NCBI RefSeq assembly: GCF_016862635.1
Contig: NZ_BONI01000001.1
Location: 265,333-329,332 of the forward strand
Reading direction: 5' to 3'
Origin: Catellatospora coxensis
Lineage (GTDB): Bacteria > Actinomycetota > Actinomycetes > Mycobacteriales > Micromonosporaceae
DNA length: 64,000 nt
Shown piece by piece: positions 38,134 through 46,400 of this stretch. The notes beneath the pieces are model-generated. The model was not told the DNA's origin. It searched no databases and saw only the letters and a list, made by a program, of their open reading frames with translations. A program made the translations under genes and the position numbers. Position 1 is the stretch's first letter, and every line of letters starts with the position of its first letter.

Positions 38134-39417
38134 ATGGATCAGCTCAAGTCCCATGCGGAAACACGGACGACCGCCACCGCGCCGCCGGGCGCCGAGCGGC
38201 CCGTCCGCGCCACCCGGCGCTGGCTGGCCGAACGAGACCGGCTGGAGGCGGCCATCGCCGAGACCGGCGTCGACTTCGACCAGCCCCGCTCCATCTACTG
38301 GAACGCCGCCTGCGGCGTGGAGGCGGGGGCCGACTTCGCCGCCATCCGCGCCCGGGTGCGCCGGTACGCCGACTTCGCGCCCACCTTCGAGGCCGTCGCC
38401 CGCCGCCGCGAGGCGCGCGCCGAGGCCGCCGCCGCCGACGGGCACCAGATCACCGCCCGCGACAACTACTTCATGGCGGCCGTGCACTGGGGCGCGGCGC
38501 AGTGGCCGATCCACAGCGACGACGAGGTCAACCGCTTCTACCACCGGCGCAAGCGGGCCTGCTTCGCGCACTACGCCGAGCTGGCCGACCACCGCATCGA
38601 GGCGGTGACCATCCCGTTCGCGGGCGGGGCGCTGCCCGCCTGGTTCCACCTGCCGCCCGGCTACCACGGCGGCCGGCTGCCGGTGGTGATCGCGGTGCCC
38701 GGCATGGACAGCTTCAAGGAGGCCACCGTCGCGCTGCACGGGGACCGTTTCCTGGCCCGCGGCTTCGCGGTGCTGGCGATCGAGGGGCCGGGGCAGTACG
38801 AGGCCGCGATGATGGGCATCCACACGACGGTGCCCGCGTGGGCGCGTACCGGCACCGCCTGCGTGGACTGGCTGTCCCAGCGCGAGGAGGTCGACGCGTC
38901 GCGCATCGTGCTCAGCGGCATCAGCTTCGGCTCGTTCGCCGGGACCATCGCGGCCGCGCACGAGCCCCGGATCAAGGCGTGCGCGGTGATGAACACCTGC
39001 CACCAGCCGGGCTGGTCGGCGGCGTTCGAGCAGGCCTGGCCGACGTACAAGATGCGCTTCATGTACATGTCGGGGCACACCGACGAGGACGCGTTCGACG
39101 CGTTCGCCCGGACGCTGACCTGGGAGGGCCACGCCGAGCTGCTGAAGATGCCGTACCTGGTGCTGGCCGGGGACCGCGACGAGCTGAGCCCGCTGGAGTG
39201 CAGCGAGGCGCTGCTGAGCAGCGTCGCCGGGCCGAAGCAGCTGGTGGTGTACCAGGACTCGCGGCACTCGATCGGCGGCGTGCCCGCGGCGAACCTGGGC
39301 CCGTTCGCGCCGACGCTGGCCGTGGACTGGCTGGTCGACCGGCTGCGCGGGGTGCCGCTGGCCAGCGAGCGCTGGTACGTCGACCACGGCGGCAAGGTGA
39401 CGAAGACCCCGCTCTGA
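38134..39417 (+). CDS. Alpha/beta hydrolase (FrsA/DHPON-hydrolase-like)
   Basis: 427 residues from ATG 38134 (GAAGGAGATC upstream). A helical N-terminal domain of about 150 residues precedes the alpha/beta core, as in FrsA-like and 2,6-dihydroxypseudooxynicotine hydrolase-like enzymes. The catalytic triad is visible: nucleophile Ser264 in GISFGSFAG, Asp347 in LAGDRDELSP (Asp349 is an alternative) and His378 in QDSRHSIGG. Substrate unknown. The 182 bases before it contain no other supported gene. Confidence 0.85.
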   Translation: MDQLKSHAETRTTATAPPGAERPVRATRRWLAERDRLEAAIAETGVDFDQPRSIYWNAACGVEAGADFAAIRARVRRYADFAPTFEAVARRREARAEAAAADGHQITARDNYFMAAVHWGAAQWPIHSDDEVNRFYHRRKRACFAHYAELADHRIEAVTIPFAGGALPAWFHLPPGYHGGRLPVVIAVPGMDSFKEATVALHGDRFLARGFAVLAIEGPGQYEAAMMGIHTTVPAWARTGTACVDWLSQREEVDASRIVLSGISFGSFAGTIAAAHEPRIKACAVMNTCHQPGWSAAFEQAWPTYKMRFMYMSGHTDEDAFDAFARTLTWEGHAELLKMPYLVLAGDRDELSPLECSEALLSSVAGPKQLVVYQDSRHSIGGVPAANLGPFAPTLAVDWLVDRLRGVPLASERWYVDHGGKVTKTPL

Positions 39418-39471
39418 CCGCCGGCCCGGTCCGGCGTCGAAGACGCGCCGCTCAGCGCGTGCCGCGCGTGG

Positions 39472-39517
39472 GGAAGGGCACCTTCTACATCGCGGAGCGA
39501 TGTGAAGGTGCCCTTCC
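39472..39517 (+). terminator. Strong hairpin after the hydrolase (family D, copy 2)
   Basis: GGAAGGGCACCTTC (39472-39485) pairs with 39504-39517. After one bulged T the stem continues as ACATCG with CGATGT, leaving a five-base loop CGGAG. The right arm is followed by TTTTG, so it is a good intrinsic terminator for the hydrolase. It shares GAAGGGCACCTTCTA and CGCGGAGCG with the copy at 29227. Confidence 0.75.
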
Positions 39518-39526
39518 TTTTGTGCA

Positions 39527-41470
39527 CTAGGCGACCTGGATGGGGCGCATCATCTCGTTGTCCTCGTGCTCGAGCATGTGGCAGTGCCAGACGTAGCGGC
39601 CGGGGCGGTCGAAGACGGCCTTGACCCGGGTCACCTCGCCGGAGTGGGCCAGCACGGTGTCCTTGCGGCCGGACTCCCAGGACTCGGCCGGGCGCGGCTT
39701 CGGCGGGATGCCGAAGGGCTGCCGGCTGACCACCTCGAACTGCACCTGGTGCAGGTGCACGGTGTGCGAGTGGTCGGTGAAGTTGAGGATCTCCCAGGTC
39801 TCGCTGCGGCCCAGCACCGGCTTCTCGGTCGGCGCGTCGTGCCAGCGCAGCGGGGTCTGGGTGCGGTCCGGCGCGACGGTGCCGAGCGTGGCGACGCGGT
39901 GGTTCACGCCGGTCAGCGCGGCCGAGGGCAGCTCGTCGAGCAGCACCCGCCAGCTCGCCGCCGAGTCGGGCAGCTTCGGCGCGGCGGGCAGGGTCAGGTG
40001 CTCCGGCGGCACGCTGGTGTCCGTGCCCCGCAGCGGGACCACCAGCAGCTTCATCACCTGGCCGGTGGTGGCGATGTTCGCGGGCTGGTAGTCGGTGCCG
40101 AGCACCCCGGCCGCGTACGGCACGTCCGGCGCCTCGTTGATCACGAAGAGTTCGGCGCCCTCGGCCAGCCCAGTCAGGTCGACGACCACGTCGGCGCGCT
40201 CGCCCGGCCCGAGCAGCAGCTGCTCCAGCCGCACCGGCTCGCGCAGCCAGCCGCCGTCGGAGCCGATCTGCCAGAACGGCACCGCCGCGCTAGCCGGGCG
40301 CGGCGCGGTCGCACTGGCCGCGATCTTCAGGATCAGCGAGCGCGAGTTGCTGCCGTTGAGCAGCCGGAACCGGTAGCGCCGCGGCTCGACGGCCAGCTGC
40401 GGCCAGGTGCGGCCGTTGACCACGATCGCGTCGCCGAGGTAAGCCGGGTTCCAGATCGGGGCGATGTCGCTGGCCGGCACGTACGGGCCCGCGAACGCGT
40501 CGTGGAACAGGCTGCGGCTGTCCGGGTAGTACAGCGATCCGTCGGTGCGGAACGAGCGGTCCTGGATGACCAGCGGGATCTCGTAGTGGTGGGTGCCGTC
40601 GGGGTCGTCGGGGCCGGGCGCGGGACCGGGCAGGGTGCCCTCGGGCAGGTCCTGCTCGCCGCCGCGGATCAGGTAGAAGCCGACCGGGCCCGCGTACACG
40701 TTGAGCCGGGTGAGGCCAAGGGCGTGGTCGTGATACCACAGCGTGCCCGGGGACTGGTCGTTGTCGTAGCGGAACACGGCCTGGCCGGGCTTCCAGCGCG
40801 GGCCGTAGCCCTCGGCCTTCTCCCGCATGTCGGCGTAGTCCGAGCCGGTGGTGGCGAAGCCGCGCGGCATCGGGGCGTCGGGCAGGTACCAGGCCGTCGG
40901 GTAGCCGTCGGCCTCCTCCGCGGCGTGCGCGCCGTGCACGTGCGTCACGATCGGCACCGGACCCGTGTAGCGCGGCGGCGTCTTGGCGAAGTCGGCGGGC
41001 ATGTCCCGGTGCGCGACGCCGCCGGCCGGGTTGGCCCAGTGCAGGGTCGGGTCCACGGGCAGCAGGTGCGGCCGGGCCCGGCCCCTGGCGTCGATCAGCC
41101 CGTTGATCCAGGTGACCTCGACCGGGCGGTCGGTGCGCGCCTCGATGGTGCGCGCGGGGTAGCCGAACGTCTTCGGGTGGGCCGCGGAGCCGTAGCCCCA
41201 CACCGTGGTCTGCGGCATGCCCGGCGGCAGGATCTGCTGGCGGAACTGGCGCACCTCGACGGCGTACCGGTCGGCCTTGCCCTTGGTGGAGACCGCCGGC
41301 ATGGCGGCCGGGATCGGCAGCCGCGTCTTGTACTTGTGGATCCTGGAAGCGTCGAGCTTGCCTGCGGCCATTGCCGCGGCCGCGGCGCGAGCGGCGCTCG
41401 CCGGGGCCGGTATCAGCATGGCCGCGCCGGACAGCACGCCGGTGGTGAGAAGTTGTCGTCGGGAAGGCAT
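39527..41470 (-). CDS. Tat-exported multicopper oxidase
   Basis: 647 residues from ATG 41470 (MPSRRQLLTTGVLSGAAMLI), a twin-arginine signal with an Ala-rich cleavage region (PAPASA). The longer frame adds 39 residues before the signal and is less likely. All copper sites are present: HVHG, WYHDHALG, HTVHLHQVQF and HCHMLEHEDNEMM. It resembles CotA/bilirubin-oxidase-type enzymes. It may detoxify copper, oxidise phenols, or couple aromatic products of the neighbouring PKS cluster; the last is speculation. Confidence 0.92.
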   Translation of the reverse strand: MPSRRQLLTTGVLSGAAMLIPAPASAARAAAAAMAAGKLDASRIHKYKTRLPIPAAMPAVSTKGKADRYAVEVRQFRQQILPPGMPQTTVWGYGSAAHPKTFGYPARTIEARTDRPVEVTWINGLIDARGRARPHLLPVDPTLHWANPAGGVAHRDMPADFAKTPPRYTGPVPIVTHVHGAHAAEEADGYPTAWYLPDAPMPRGFATTGSDYADMREKAEGYGPRWKPGQAVFRYDNDQSPGTLWYHDHALGLTRLNVYAGPVGFYLIRGGEQDLPEGTLPGPAPGPDDPDGTHHYEIPLVIQDRSFRTDGSLYYPDSRSLFHDAFAGPYVPASDIAPIWNPAYLGDAIVVNGRTWPQLAVEPRRYRFRLLNGSNSRSLILKIAASATAPRPASAAVPFWQIGSDGGWLREPVRLEQLLLGPGERADVVVDLTGLAEGAELFVINEAPDVPYAAGVLGTDYQPANIATTGQVMKLLVVPLRGTDTSVPPEHLTLPAAPKLPDSAASWRVLLDELPSAALTGVNHRVATLGTVAPDRTQTPLRWHDAPTEKPVLGRSETWEILNFTDHSHTVHLHQVQFEVVSRQPFGIPPKPRPAESWESGRKDTVLAHSGEVTRVKAVFDRPGRYVWHCHMLEHEDNEMMRPIQVA

Positions 41471-41612
41471 CGGTCGCCCTTCGGTCGCGATGTCGGGAGA
41501 CCTGGCGACCGGCACAGGACTGGGAACCCAATTTGTCCGATTTGCCAGGAACTCCGCCACCCTAACCACCGACATCCACCAGCCCAAACAGGCGCACCGG
41601 AGGCTCCATACG

Positions 41613-41681
41613 CGAAGATCGCCGTCTCCGGTCGGAAGGTGAGGTCGGACCTCGGGTTCTGACCGGAAACGGCGATCTTCG
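41613..41681. terminator. Long inverted repeat before the multicopper oxidase (hairpin family A, copy 2)
   Basis: CGAAGATCGCCGTCTCCGGT on the left pairs with ACCGGAAACGGCGATCTTCG on the right with one mismatch, and pairing continues inward to GAGGTC. It matches copy 1 (4632-4696) read on the other strand: GATCGCNGTCTCCGGTC, then a GTCGGACCT core. It separates the chain length factor gene (minus, ending 41690) from the oxidase (minus). Confidence 0.65.
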
Positions 41682-41689
41682 TCGCGGCG

Positions 41690-42976
41690 CTACGGGGCGG
41701 TGACCACCACGGCGGCGTTGAAGCCGCCGATGCCGCGGGCCAGCACCAGTGCCCGGCGCAGCGGTGCGGGGCGGGCGGCGTCGAGGACCAGGTCCAGGTC
41801 GCGGCAGCCGGCGGCGAGCGTGCCGACGTTGACGGTCGGCGGGATGACCTGGTCGCGCAGGGCCAGCAGGGCCGTGGCGACGTCGAGCCCGCCCGCCCCG
41901 GCCGCGAGCCGCCCGGTCATCGTCTTCGGCGCGGTCACCGGCACCCGGCCCGCGCCGAACGCCCCGGTCAGCGCCTGCGCCTCGACGAGGTCCAGCGCGG
42001 GGACCCCGGCCGCGTCGGCGAACACCACGTCCACGTCGGACGGGGCGCAACCGGCGTCGGCCAGCGCCAGCTCGATCGCGCGGCGCAGGCCGGGCGGGCG
42101 GGCGGAGCCGGGGGCCGGGTCGAAGGTGGCGGCGTAGCCGCTGATCTCGCCGTACACCCGGGGCGCGGCCCGGCGCTCGGCGGCTTCGCGCTGCTCGACG
42201 ACGAGGATCGCCCCGCCCTCGCCCGGCACGAAGCCGTTCGCGTCGGCGTCGAAGGGCAGGTAGGCCCGCGCCGGGTCGTCGGATTCGCTGATCTGCCCGG
42301 TGGCGAGCTGCCCGATCCAGCCCCACGGGCACAGCGAGCCGTCCACGCCGCCGGTGATCGCCAGCGCCGTGCCCGCGCGCAGGTGGCGGCGGGCCTGGCC
42401 GATCGCGTCGAGCCCGCCGGCCTGGTCGGTGACGACGACGCCGCTGGGGCCGCGCATGCCGTGCCGGATGGAGATCTGCCCGGTGTTGACCGCGTAGAAC
42501 CAGGCGAACGACTGGTACGCGCTGACGTGGTCACCGCCCTTTGACCACAGCTTCTCCAGCTCCTTCTGCCCGAACTCGAAGCCGCCCGCCGAACTCGCGG
42601 TCACGACGCTCATGTCGTACTCGCCGAGCGACGCCGGGTCGACTGCCGCGTCGGCCAGCGCCGTCGCGGCGGCGGTCAGCGAGAACCGGGTGACGTGGTC
42701 GGTCTGCGCCAGCAGCCGGTCCGGCAGGTGGTCGGCGGGGTCGTAGTCGCGGATCTCCCCGGCCAGCCGGGACGGGTACTGCGCCGGGTCGAAGCGCGCG
42801 ATGCGGCCGATGCCGCCGCGCCCCGCCAGGGTGGCCTTCCAGTACGTCTCGGTGTCCAACCCGGTCGCGGCGATCACGCCGATTCCCGTCACCACCGGAG
42901 CCTCGCTGGCCTTCTGCCCGCTTTGCTCGTCGGCGGCCTGGCCAGTGCCGATGAATCGCTCGCCGCGCTCGCTCAT
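41690..42976 (-). CDS. Type II PKS chain length factor (KS-beta)
   Basis: 428 residues from ATG 42976, overlapping the KS-alpha stop as ATGA, with GGAAGGAG upstream. Thiolase fold like KS-alpha, but the active-site Cys is replaced by Gln185 ([11 protein letters not shown]), the hallmark of chain length factors. It forms the KS/CLF heterodimer that sets polyketide length. The first 25 residues are a hydrophilic extension before [13 protein letters not shown]. Confidence 0.95.
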   Translation of the reverse strand: MSERGERFIGTGQAADEQSGQKASEAPVVTGIGVIAATGLDTETYWKATLAGRGGIGRIARFDPAQYPSRLAGEIRDYDPADHLPDRLLAQTDHVTRFSLTAAATALADAAVDPASLGEYDMSVVTASSAGGFEFGQKELEKLWSKGGDHVSAYQSFAWFYAVNTGQISIRHGMRGPSGVVVTDQAGGLDAIGQARRHLRAGTALAITGGVDGSLCPWGWIGQLATGQISESDDPARAYLPFDADANGFVPGEGGAILVVEQREAAERRAAPRVYGEISGYAATFDPAPGSARPPGLRRAIELALADAGCAPSDVDVVFADAAGVPALDLVEAQALTGAFGAGRVPVTAPKTMTGRLAAGAGGLDVATALLALRDQVIPPTVNVGTLAAGCRDLDLVLDAARPAPLRRALVLARGIGGFNAAVVVTAP

Positions 42977-44241
42977 CGGGCGTCTCCTTCCGGGCGGGCC
43001 AGCAGCATGGCGCTCTGGAAGCCGCCGAAGCCGCTGCCTACCGACAGCACCGCGTCGAGCCTGCGGTCGCGGGCCTCCAGGGGCACGTAGTCGAGGTCGC
43101 ATTCGGGGTCGGGCTCGTGCAGGTTGGCCGTGGGCGGCACGACGCCGTTGGTGATGGCCAGCGCGCAGGCGGCGACCTCGATCGCGCCGATCGCGCCGAG
43201 CGAGTGCCCGACCATCGACTTGATCGAGCTCATCGGGGTGGCGTACGCGTGCTCGCGCAGCGCCAGCTTCACCGCCGCCGTCTCGTGCCGGTCGTTCTGC
43301 TTGGTGCCCGAGCCGTGCGCGTTGACGTAGCCGATCGCGGTCGGGTCCATCCGCGCGGTGTCCAGGGCGTTGCGGATCGCCTCGGCCATCTCCCGGCCGT
43401 CGGGGCGCAGCCCGGTCATGTGGAAGGCGTTGCAGCGCGAGGCGAAGCCGACGATCTCGGCGTACACCGGCGCGCCGCGGCGGCGGGCCCGCTCCAGGTC
43501 CTCCAGCACGAACATGGCCGAGCCCTCGCCGAGCACGAACCCGTTGCGGCTGTTGTCGAACGGCCGGGAGGCGTGCGCCGGATCGTCGTTGCGCGGCGTG
43601 GTCGCCTTGATGGCGTCGAAGCAGGCCACGGTGATCGGGGAGATCGGCGCGTCGCTGGCCCCGCCGACCACCACGTCGGCGCTGCCCTCGCGGATCAGCT
43701 CGGCGGCGTACGCGACCGCGTCCAAGCCGGACGTGCAACCGGTGGACACCACGGCCGCCGGCCCCTCGGCCCCGACCGACCAGGCCACCTCGGCGGCGAA
43801 CGAGCCGGGCACGTAGTAGTCGTACAGGTGGGGCGAGGTGCGGGCGTTGTCGACCAGCCAGCGCCGGCCGCGCTCGGAGGCGATGACGTACTCGCGCTCC
43901 AGGCTCATCGTCGCGCCGACCGCGCTGCCGACCACGGTGCCGATCCGGCCCGGGTCGAGTTCGGCGAGCTCCAGGCCGGCGTCGGAGACGGCCTCGGCGG
44001 CGGCGACCACGGCGAACTGGGCCGCGCGGTCCATGCGCAGGGTCTGCGCGGGGGTGAGGCCGTACGCGGCCGGGTCGAAGTCGCACTCGGCGGCGACCTG
44101 GGACCGGAACGGCGAGGGGTCGAAGAAGCTGATGGTGCGGGTCGCGGTACGTCCTGAGGTCAGCAGCTCCCAGAACGCCTTGGCGCCGATGCCGCCCGGC
44201 GCCACCACGCCCAATCCGGTGATCACGACACGTCGATGCAT
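42973..44241 (-). CDS. Type II PKS ketosynthase (KS-alpha)
   Basis: 422 residues. It condenses malonyl units on the ACP. The nucleophile is Cys169 ([13 protein letters not shown]), with the His pair in [14 protein letters not shown] and [17 protein letters not shown] 44241 follows AGGAGG. It is translationally coupled to the chain length factor. Two SARP-type repeats lie about 50-68 bases upstream. Confidence 0.97.
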   Translation of the reverse strand: MHRRVVITGLGVVAPGGIGAKAFWELLTSGRTATRTISFFDPSPFRSQVAAECDFDPAAYGLTPAQTLRMDRAAQFAVVAAAEAVSDAGLELAELDPGRIGTVVGSAVGATMSLEREYVIASERGRRWLVDNARTSPHLYDYYVPGSFAAEVAWSVGAEGPAAVVSTGCTSGLDAVAYAAELIREGSADVVVGGASDAPISPITVACFDAIKATTPRNDDPAHASRPFDNSRNGFVLGEGSAMFVLEDLERARRRGAPVYAEIVGFASRCNAFHMTGLRPDGREMAEAIRNALDTARMDPTAIGYVNAHGSGTKQNDRHETAAVKLALREHAYATPMSSIKSMVGHSLGAIGAIEVAACALAITNGVVPPTANLHEPDPECDLDYVPLEARDRRLDAVLSVGSGFGGFQSAMLLARPEGDAR

Positions 44242-44290
44242 GGACGCCTCCTGCGGGGTCGGTGGACCTGCGTCGAGCGTCGCGCGCGCC

Positions 44291-44309
44291 GACTTGAGTC
44301 CGGCTTGAG
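44291..44309 (-). promoter_or_regulatory. SARP-type heptamer repeats before KS-alpha
   Basis: On the minus strand CTCAAG occurs twice with an 11-base period (TTGAG on plus at 44294 and 44305), giving heptamers TCAAGCC and TCAAGTC in the direction of KS-alpha. Direct heptamers at 11-base spacing are the known binding mode of OmpR-like SARP activators, and a SARP gene is immediately upstream. Confidence 0.6.
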
Positions 44310-44320
44310 AAATCGGCTGG

Positions 44321-45172
44321 TCAGGCGAGGCCGCGGCCGGCCGTGACGAGTTCGGCTCCGGCGCTCTCCCAGGTCCACGCGGTGTCCAGGGCGGACGCCG
44401 TGTCCAGCACCGGGTCGGCGGTGAGGATGGCGTGCTGCACGCGCTGGATGCGCCGGGAGGGCTCCAGGCCGAGCTCGTCGATGAGCACCCCGCGCAGCCT
44501 GCGGAAGGCCTCCAGGGCGTCGGTGCGCCGGCCCGCCCGGTACAGCGCGATCATGTACTGGGCCTGCAGGTCCTCGTGCAGCGGATGGCGGGCGGCCAGG
44601 CAGCCCAGCTCGCCCAGGATCTCCCGGTGCCGGCCGAGCTCCAGGTCGGCGTCGATGCGCTGCTTCCAGGTGGCCAGGCGGGCCTCCTCCAGGCGCAGCG
44701 CCTCGACCCGCAGCACGGGCCCGAGCCGCACGTCCACCAGCGCCGAGCCGCGCCATACGGCCAGGGCCGCGCCGAGCAGCCGGGACGCGTGCGCGTGGTC
44801 GCCGCAGAGCTGGGCGAGCCGGCCCTGGTCGGCCAGGCGCTCGTACTCGTGCAGGTCCAGCGACGAGCCGTCCAGGTGCAGCTGGTAGCCGTCGGCGTGG
44901 GTGACCAGCAGCTCCCGGGCCACCCGGGCCGGGTCCATCGCGCAGGTGCGGGCCAGCATCCGGCGGATCTGCAGGATGTAGGTCTGCAGCGTGGTGAGCG
45001 CGCTCGCGGGCGGCTCGTCGTCCCACAGCTCGGTGGTGAGCAGGTCGATCGGCACCACCCGGTCGGCGTGGATCAGCAGCAGTGCCAGCACCTTGCGCGG
45101 CTTGGGCGCGGTCAGATCACCCGACATCCCGCCGCTGCGCAGGTCCAGCGGGCCGAGTACTCGACATTGCAT
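44321..45172 (-). CDS. SARP-family pathway activator
   Basis: 283 residues from ATG 45172; a GTG two codons earlier is possible. N-terminal winged helix ([36 protein letters not shown]) followed by the bacterial transcriptional activation domain ([61 protein letters not shown]). It has the small SARP size without ATPase or TPR parts, as in ActII-ORF4/DnrI. It lies between the two arms of the PKS cluster and probably activates both. Confidence 0.93.
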   Translation of the reverse strand: MQCRVLGPLDLRSGGMSGDLTAPKPRKVLALLLIHADRVVPIDLLTTELWDDEPPASALTTLQTYILQIRRMLARTCAMDPARVARELLVTHADGYQLHLDGSSLDLHEYERLADQGRLAQLCGDHAHASRLLGAALAVWRGSALVDVRLGPVLRVEALRLEEARLATWKQRIDADLELGRHREILGELGCLAARHPLHEDLQAQYMIALYRAGRRTDALEAFRRLRGVLIDELGLEPSRRIQRVQHAILTADPVLDTASALDTAWTWESAGAELVTAGRGLA

Positions 45173-45350
45173 GTCCACCCCCGAATGGCTCGTCGCGCTC
45201 GCGATGTGCGAATGCCGCCTCCACCACTATTAGTGCTGGAGAGGGGCTATCTGTCCCATTTGCCGTAACTGAGGGTGATCTTTCCGGCCGGTGCGCCGCC
45301 CGCCCGCATCCGCCCGCCGTGATCGCGGCGTGGTGGCTTGACCTGGGCAT

Positions 45351-45379
45351 TCAAGTCGCTTTCCACCGGTTCTCAAGTG
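45351..45379 (+). promoter_or_regulatory. SARP-type heptamer repeats before the cyclase operon
   Basis: TCAAGTC at 45351-45357 and TCAAGTG at 45373-45379 are spaced by exactly 22 bases, two times the 11-base SARP period, on the plus strand 90-117 bases before the cyclase gene. They match the heptamers before KS-alpha. An inverted CTTGA lies at 45338. The remaining part of the 295-base divergent gap (45173-45467) holds no gene. Confidence 0.6.
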
Positions 45380-45467
45380 GCCGGCTGCGACGGTTCTTGG
45401 CAGACCGGTTCGCCGCGGATGACCGCGTGCGGCCGAAATCCCCACCACGGCCCGTAGAGGAGCGCCG

Positions 45468-46400
45468 ATGTCCAAGAACAAGGTGTACACCGAGACCCAG
45501 CGCGCGGAGGTCGCCGCGCCGGCCGCGGTCGCCTTCGAGCTCATCAACGACCTGCGGCACTGGCCGCAGTTCTTCCCGGACGGCGTGCACGCCGAGCCGG
45601 ACGCCGACGGGGCGAACGTGCGCTGGTGGGCCCTGGAGGGCGAGGGCGTACGTCAGTGGAGCACCACCCGCACCATCGACAAGGCCGGGCTGCGGGTCGT
45701 CACCGAGCAGCGCGACTGCGCCGCCCCGCTGGTGTCGGTGCGCACCGAGTGGACGTTCGCGCCGCAGGGCGAGCAGGCCTGCGAGGCCGAGCTGACGATC
45801 ACCGTGACCGCCGCGCCGGGCGCCGAGGGCGCGGACGCCGCCGCCGCGCAGCTCGAAGGCGCGCAGGAGATCGTGTCCCGGGTCAAGGGCCTGGCCGAGC
45901 GCTGGGACGAGCTGGAGCAGCTGGTCATCTCGTTCGAGGACCCGCTGTTCATCGCCGGGCAGCCGCAGCAGGTCTACGAGTTCCTGTACGCGGCCGACAA
46001 GTGGCCCGAGCGGGTCCCGCACGTCACGGCGCTGTCGATGACCGAGGACCAGCCCGGCGTGCAGTTCTTCGACATGGACACGGTCACCCCGGAGGGCCGC
46101 GCGCACACCACCCGCTCGGTGCGCGTCTGCCTGCCGCACAAAATCATCTACAAGCAGATCGGACTGCCGAAGCTGCTCGACGCGCACACCGGGCACTGGC
46201 ACTTCGTCGAGACGCCCGAGGGCGTGACCGTGCACGCCCGGCACACGGCCACCATCAAGCCGTCGGCGCTGAACCTGCTCGGCGAGGACACCACGGTCGC
46301 CGACGCGCGCCGCTACCTGCGCCGGGTGCTCAGCACCAACTCGCTGCAGACGCTGCGCCACGCGCAGGCGTTCGCCGAGGAGCCGGCCAGTGCCAAGTAG
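45468..46400 (+). CDS. Didomain aromatase/cyclase
   Basis: 310 residues with two START/SRPBCC-type domains: residues about 5-150 (VAAPAAVAFELINDLRHWPQ) and 155-300 (IAGQPQQVYEFLYAADKWPE). This is the didomain class that closes and aromatises the first ring of the nascent poly-beta-ketone. In known systems didomain enzymes go with C9-C14 or C7-C12 first-ring chemistry; the exact regiochemistry cannot be read here. GGAGCGCCG precedes ATG 45468. It ends 11 bases into the next gene. Confidence 0.92.
   Translation: MSKNKVYTETQRAEVAAPAAVAFELINDLRHWPQFFPDGVHAEPDADGANVRWWALEGEGVRQWSTTRTIDKAGLRVVTEQRDCAAPLVSVRTEWTFAPQGEQACEAELTITVTAAPGAEGADAAAAQLEGAQEIVSRVKGLAERWDELEQLVISFEDPLFIAGQPQQVYEFLYAADKWPERVPHVTALSMTEDQPGVQFFDMDTVTPEGRAHTTRSVRVCLPHKIIYKQIGLPKLLDAHTGHWHFVETPEGVTVHARHTATIKPSALNLLGEDTTVADARRYLRRVLSTNSLQTLRHAQAFAEEPASAK

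Noticed and set aside
39566..41662. 698-codon plus-strand frame over the multicopper oxidase
   Set aside because: The minus strand carries all four copper-binding motifs and a Tat signal; the plus frame has none.
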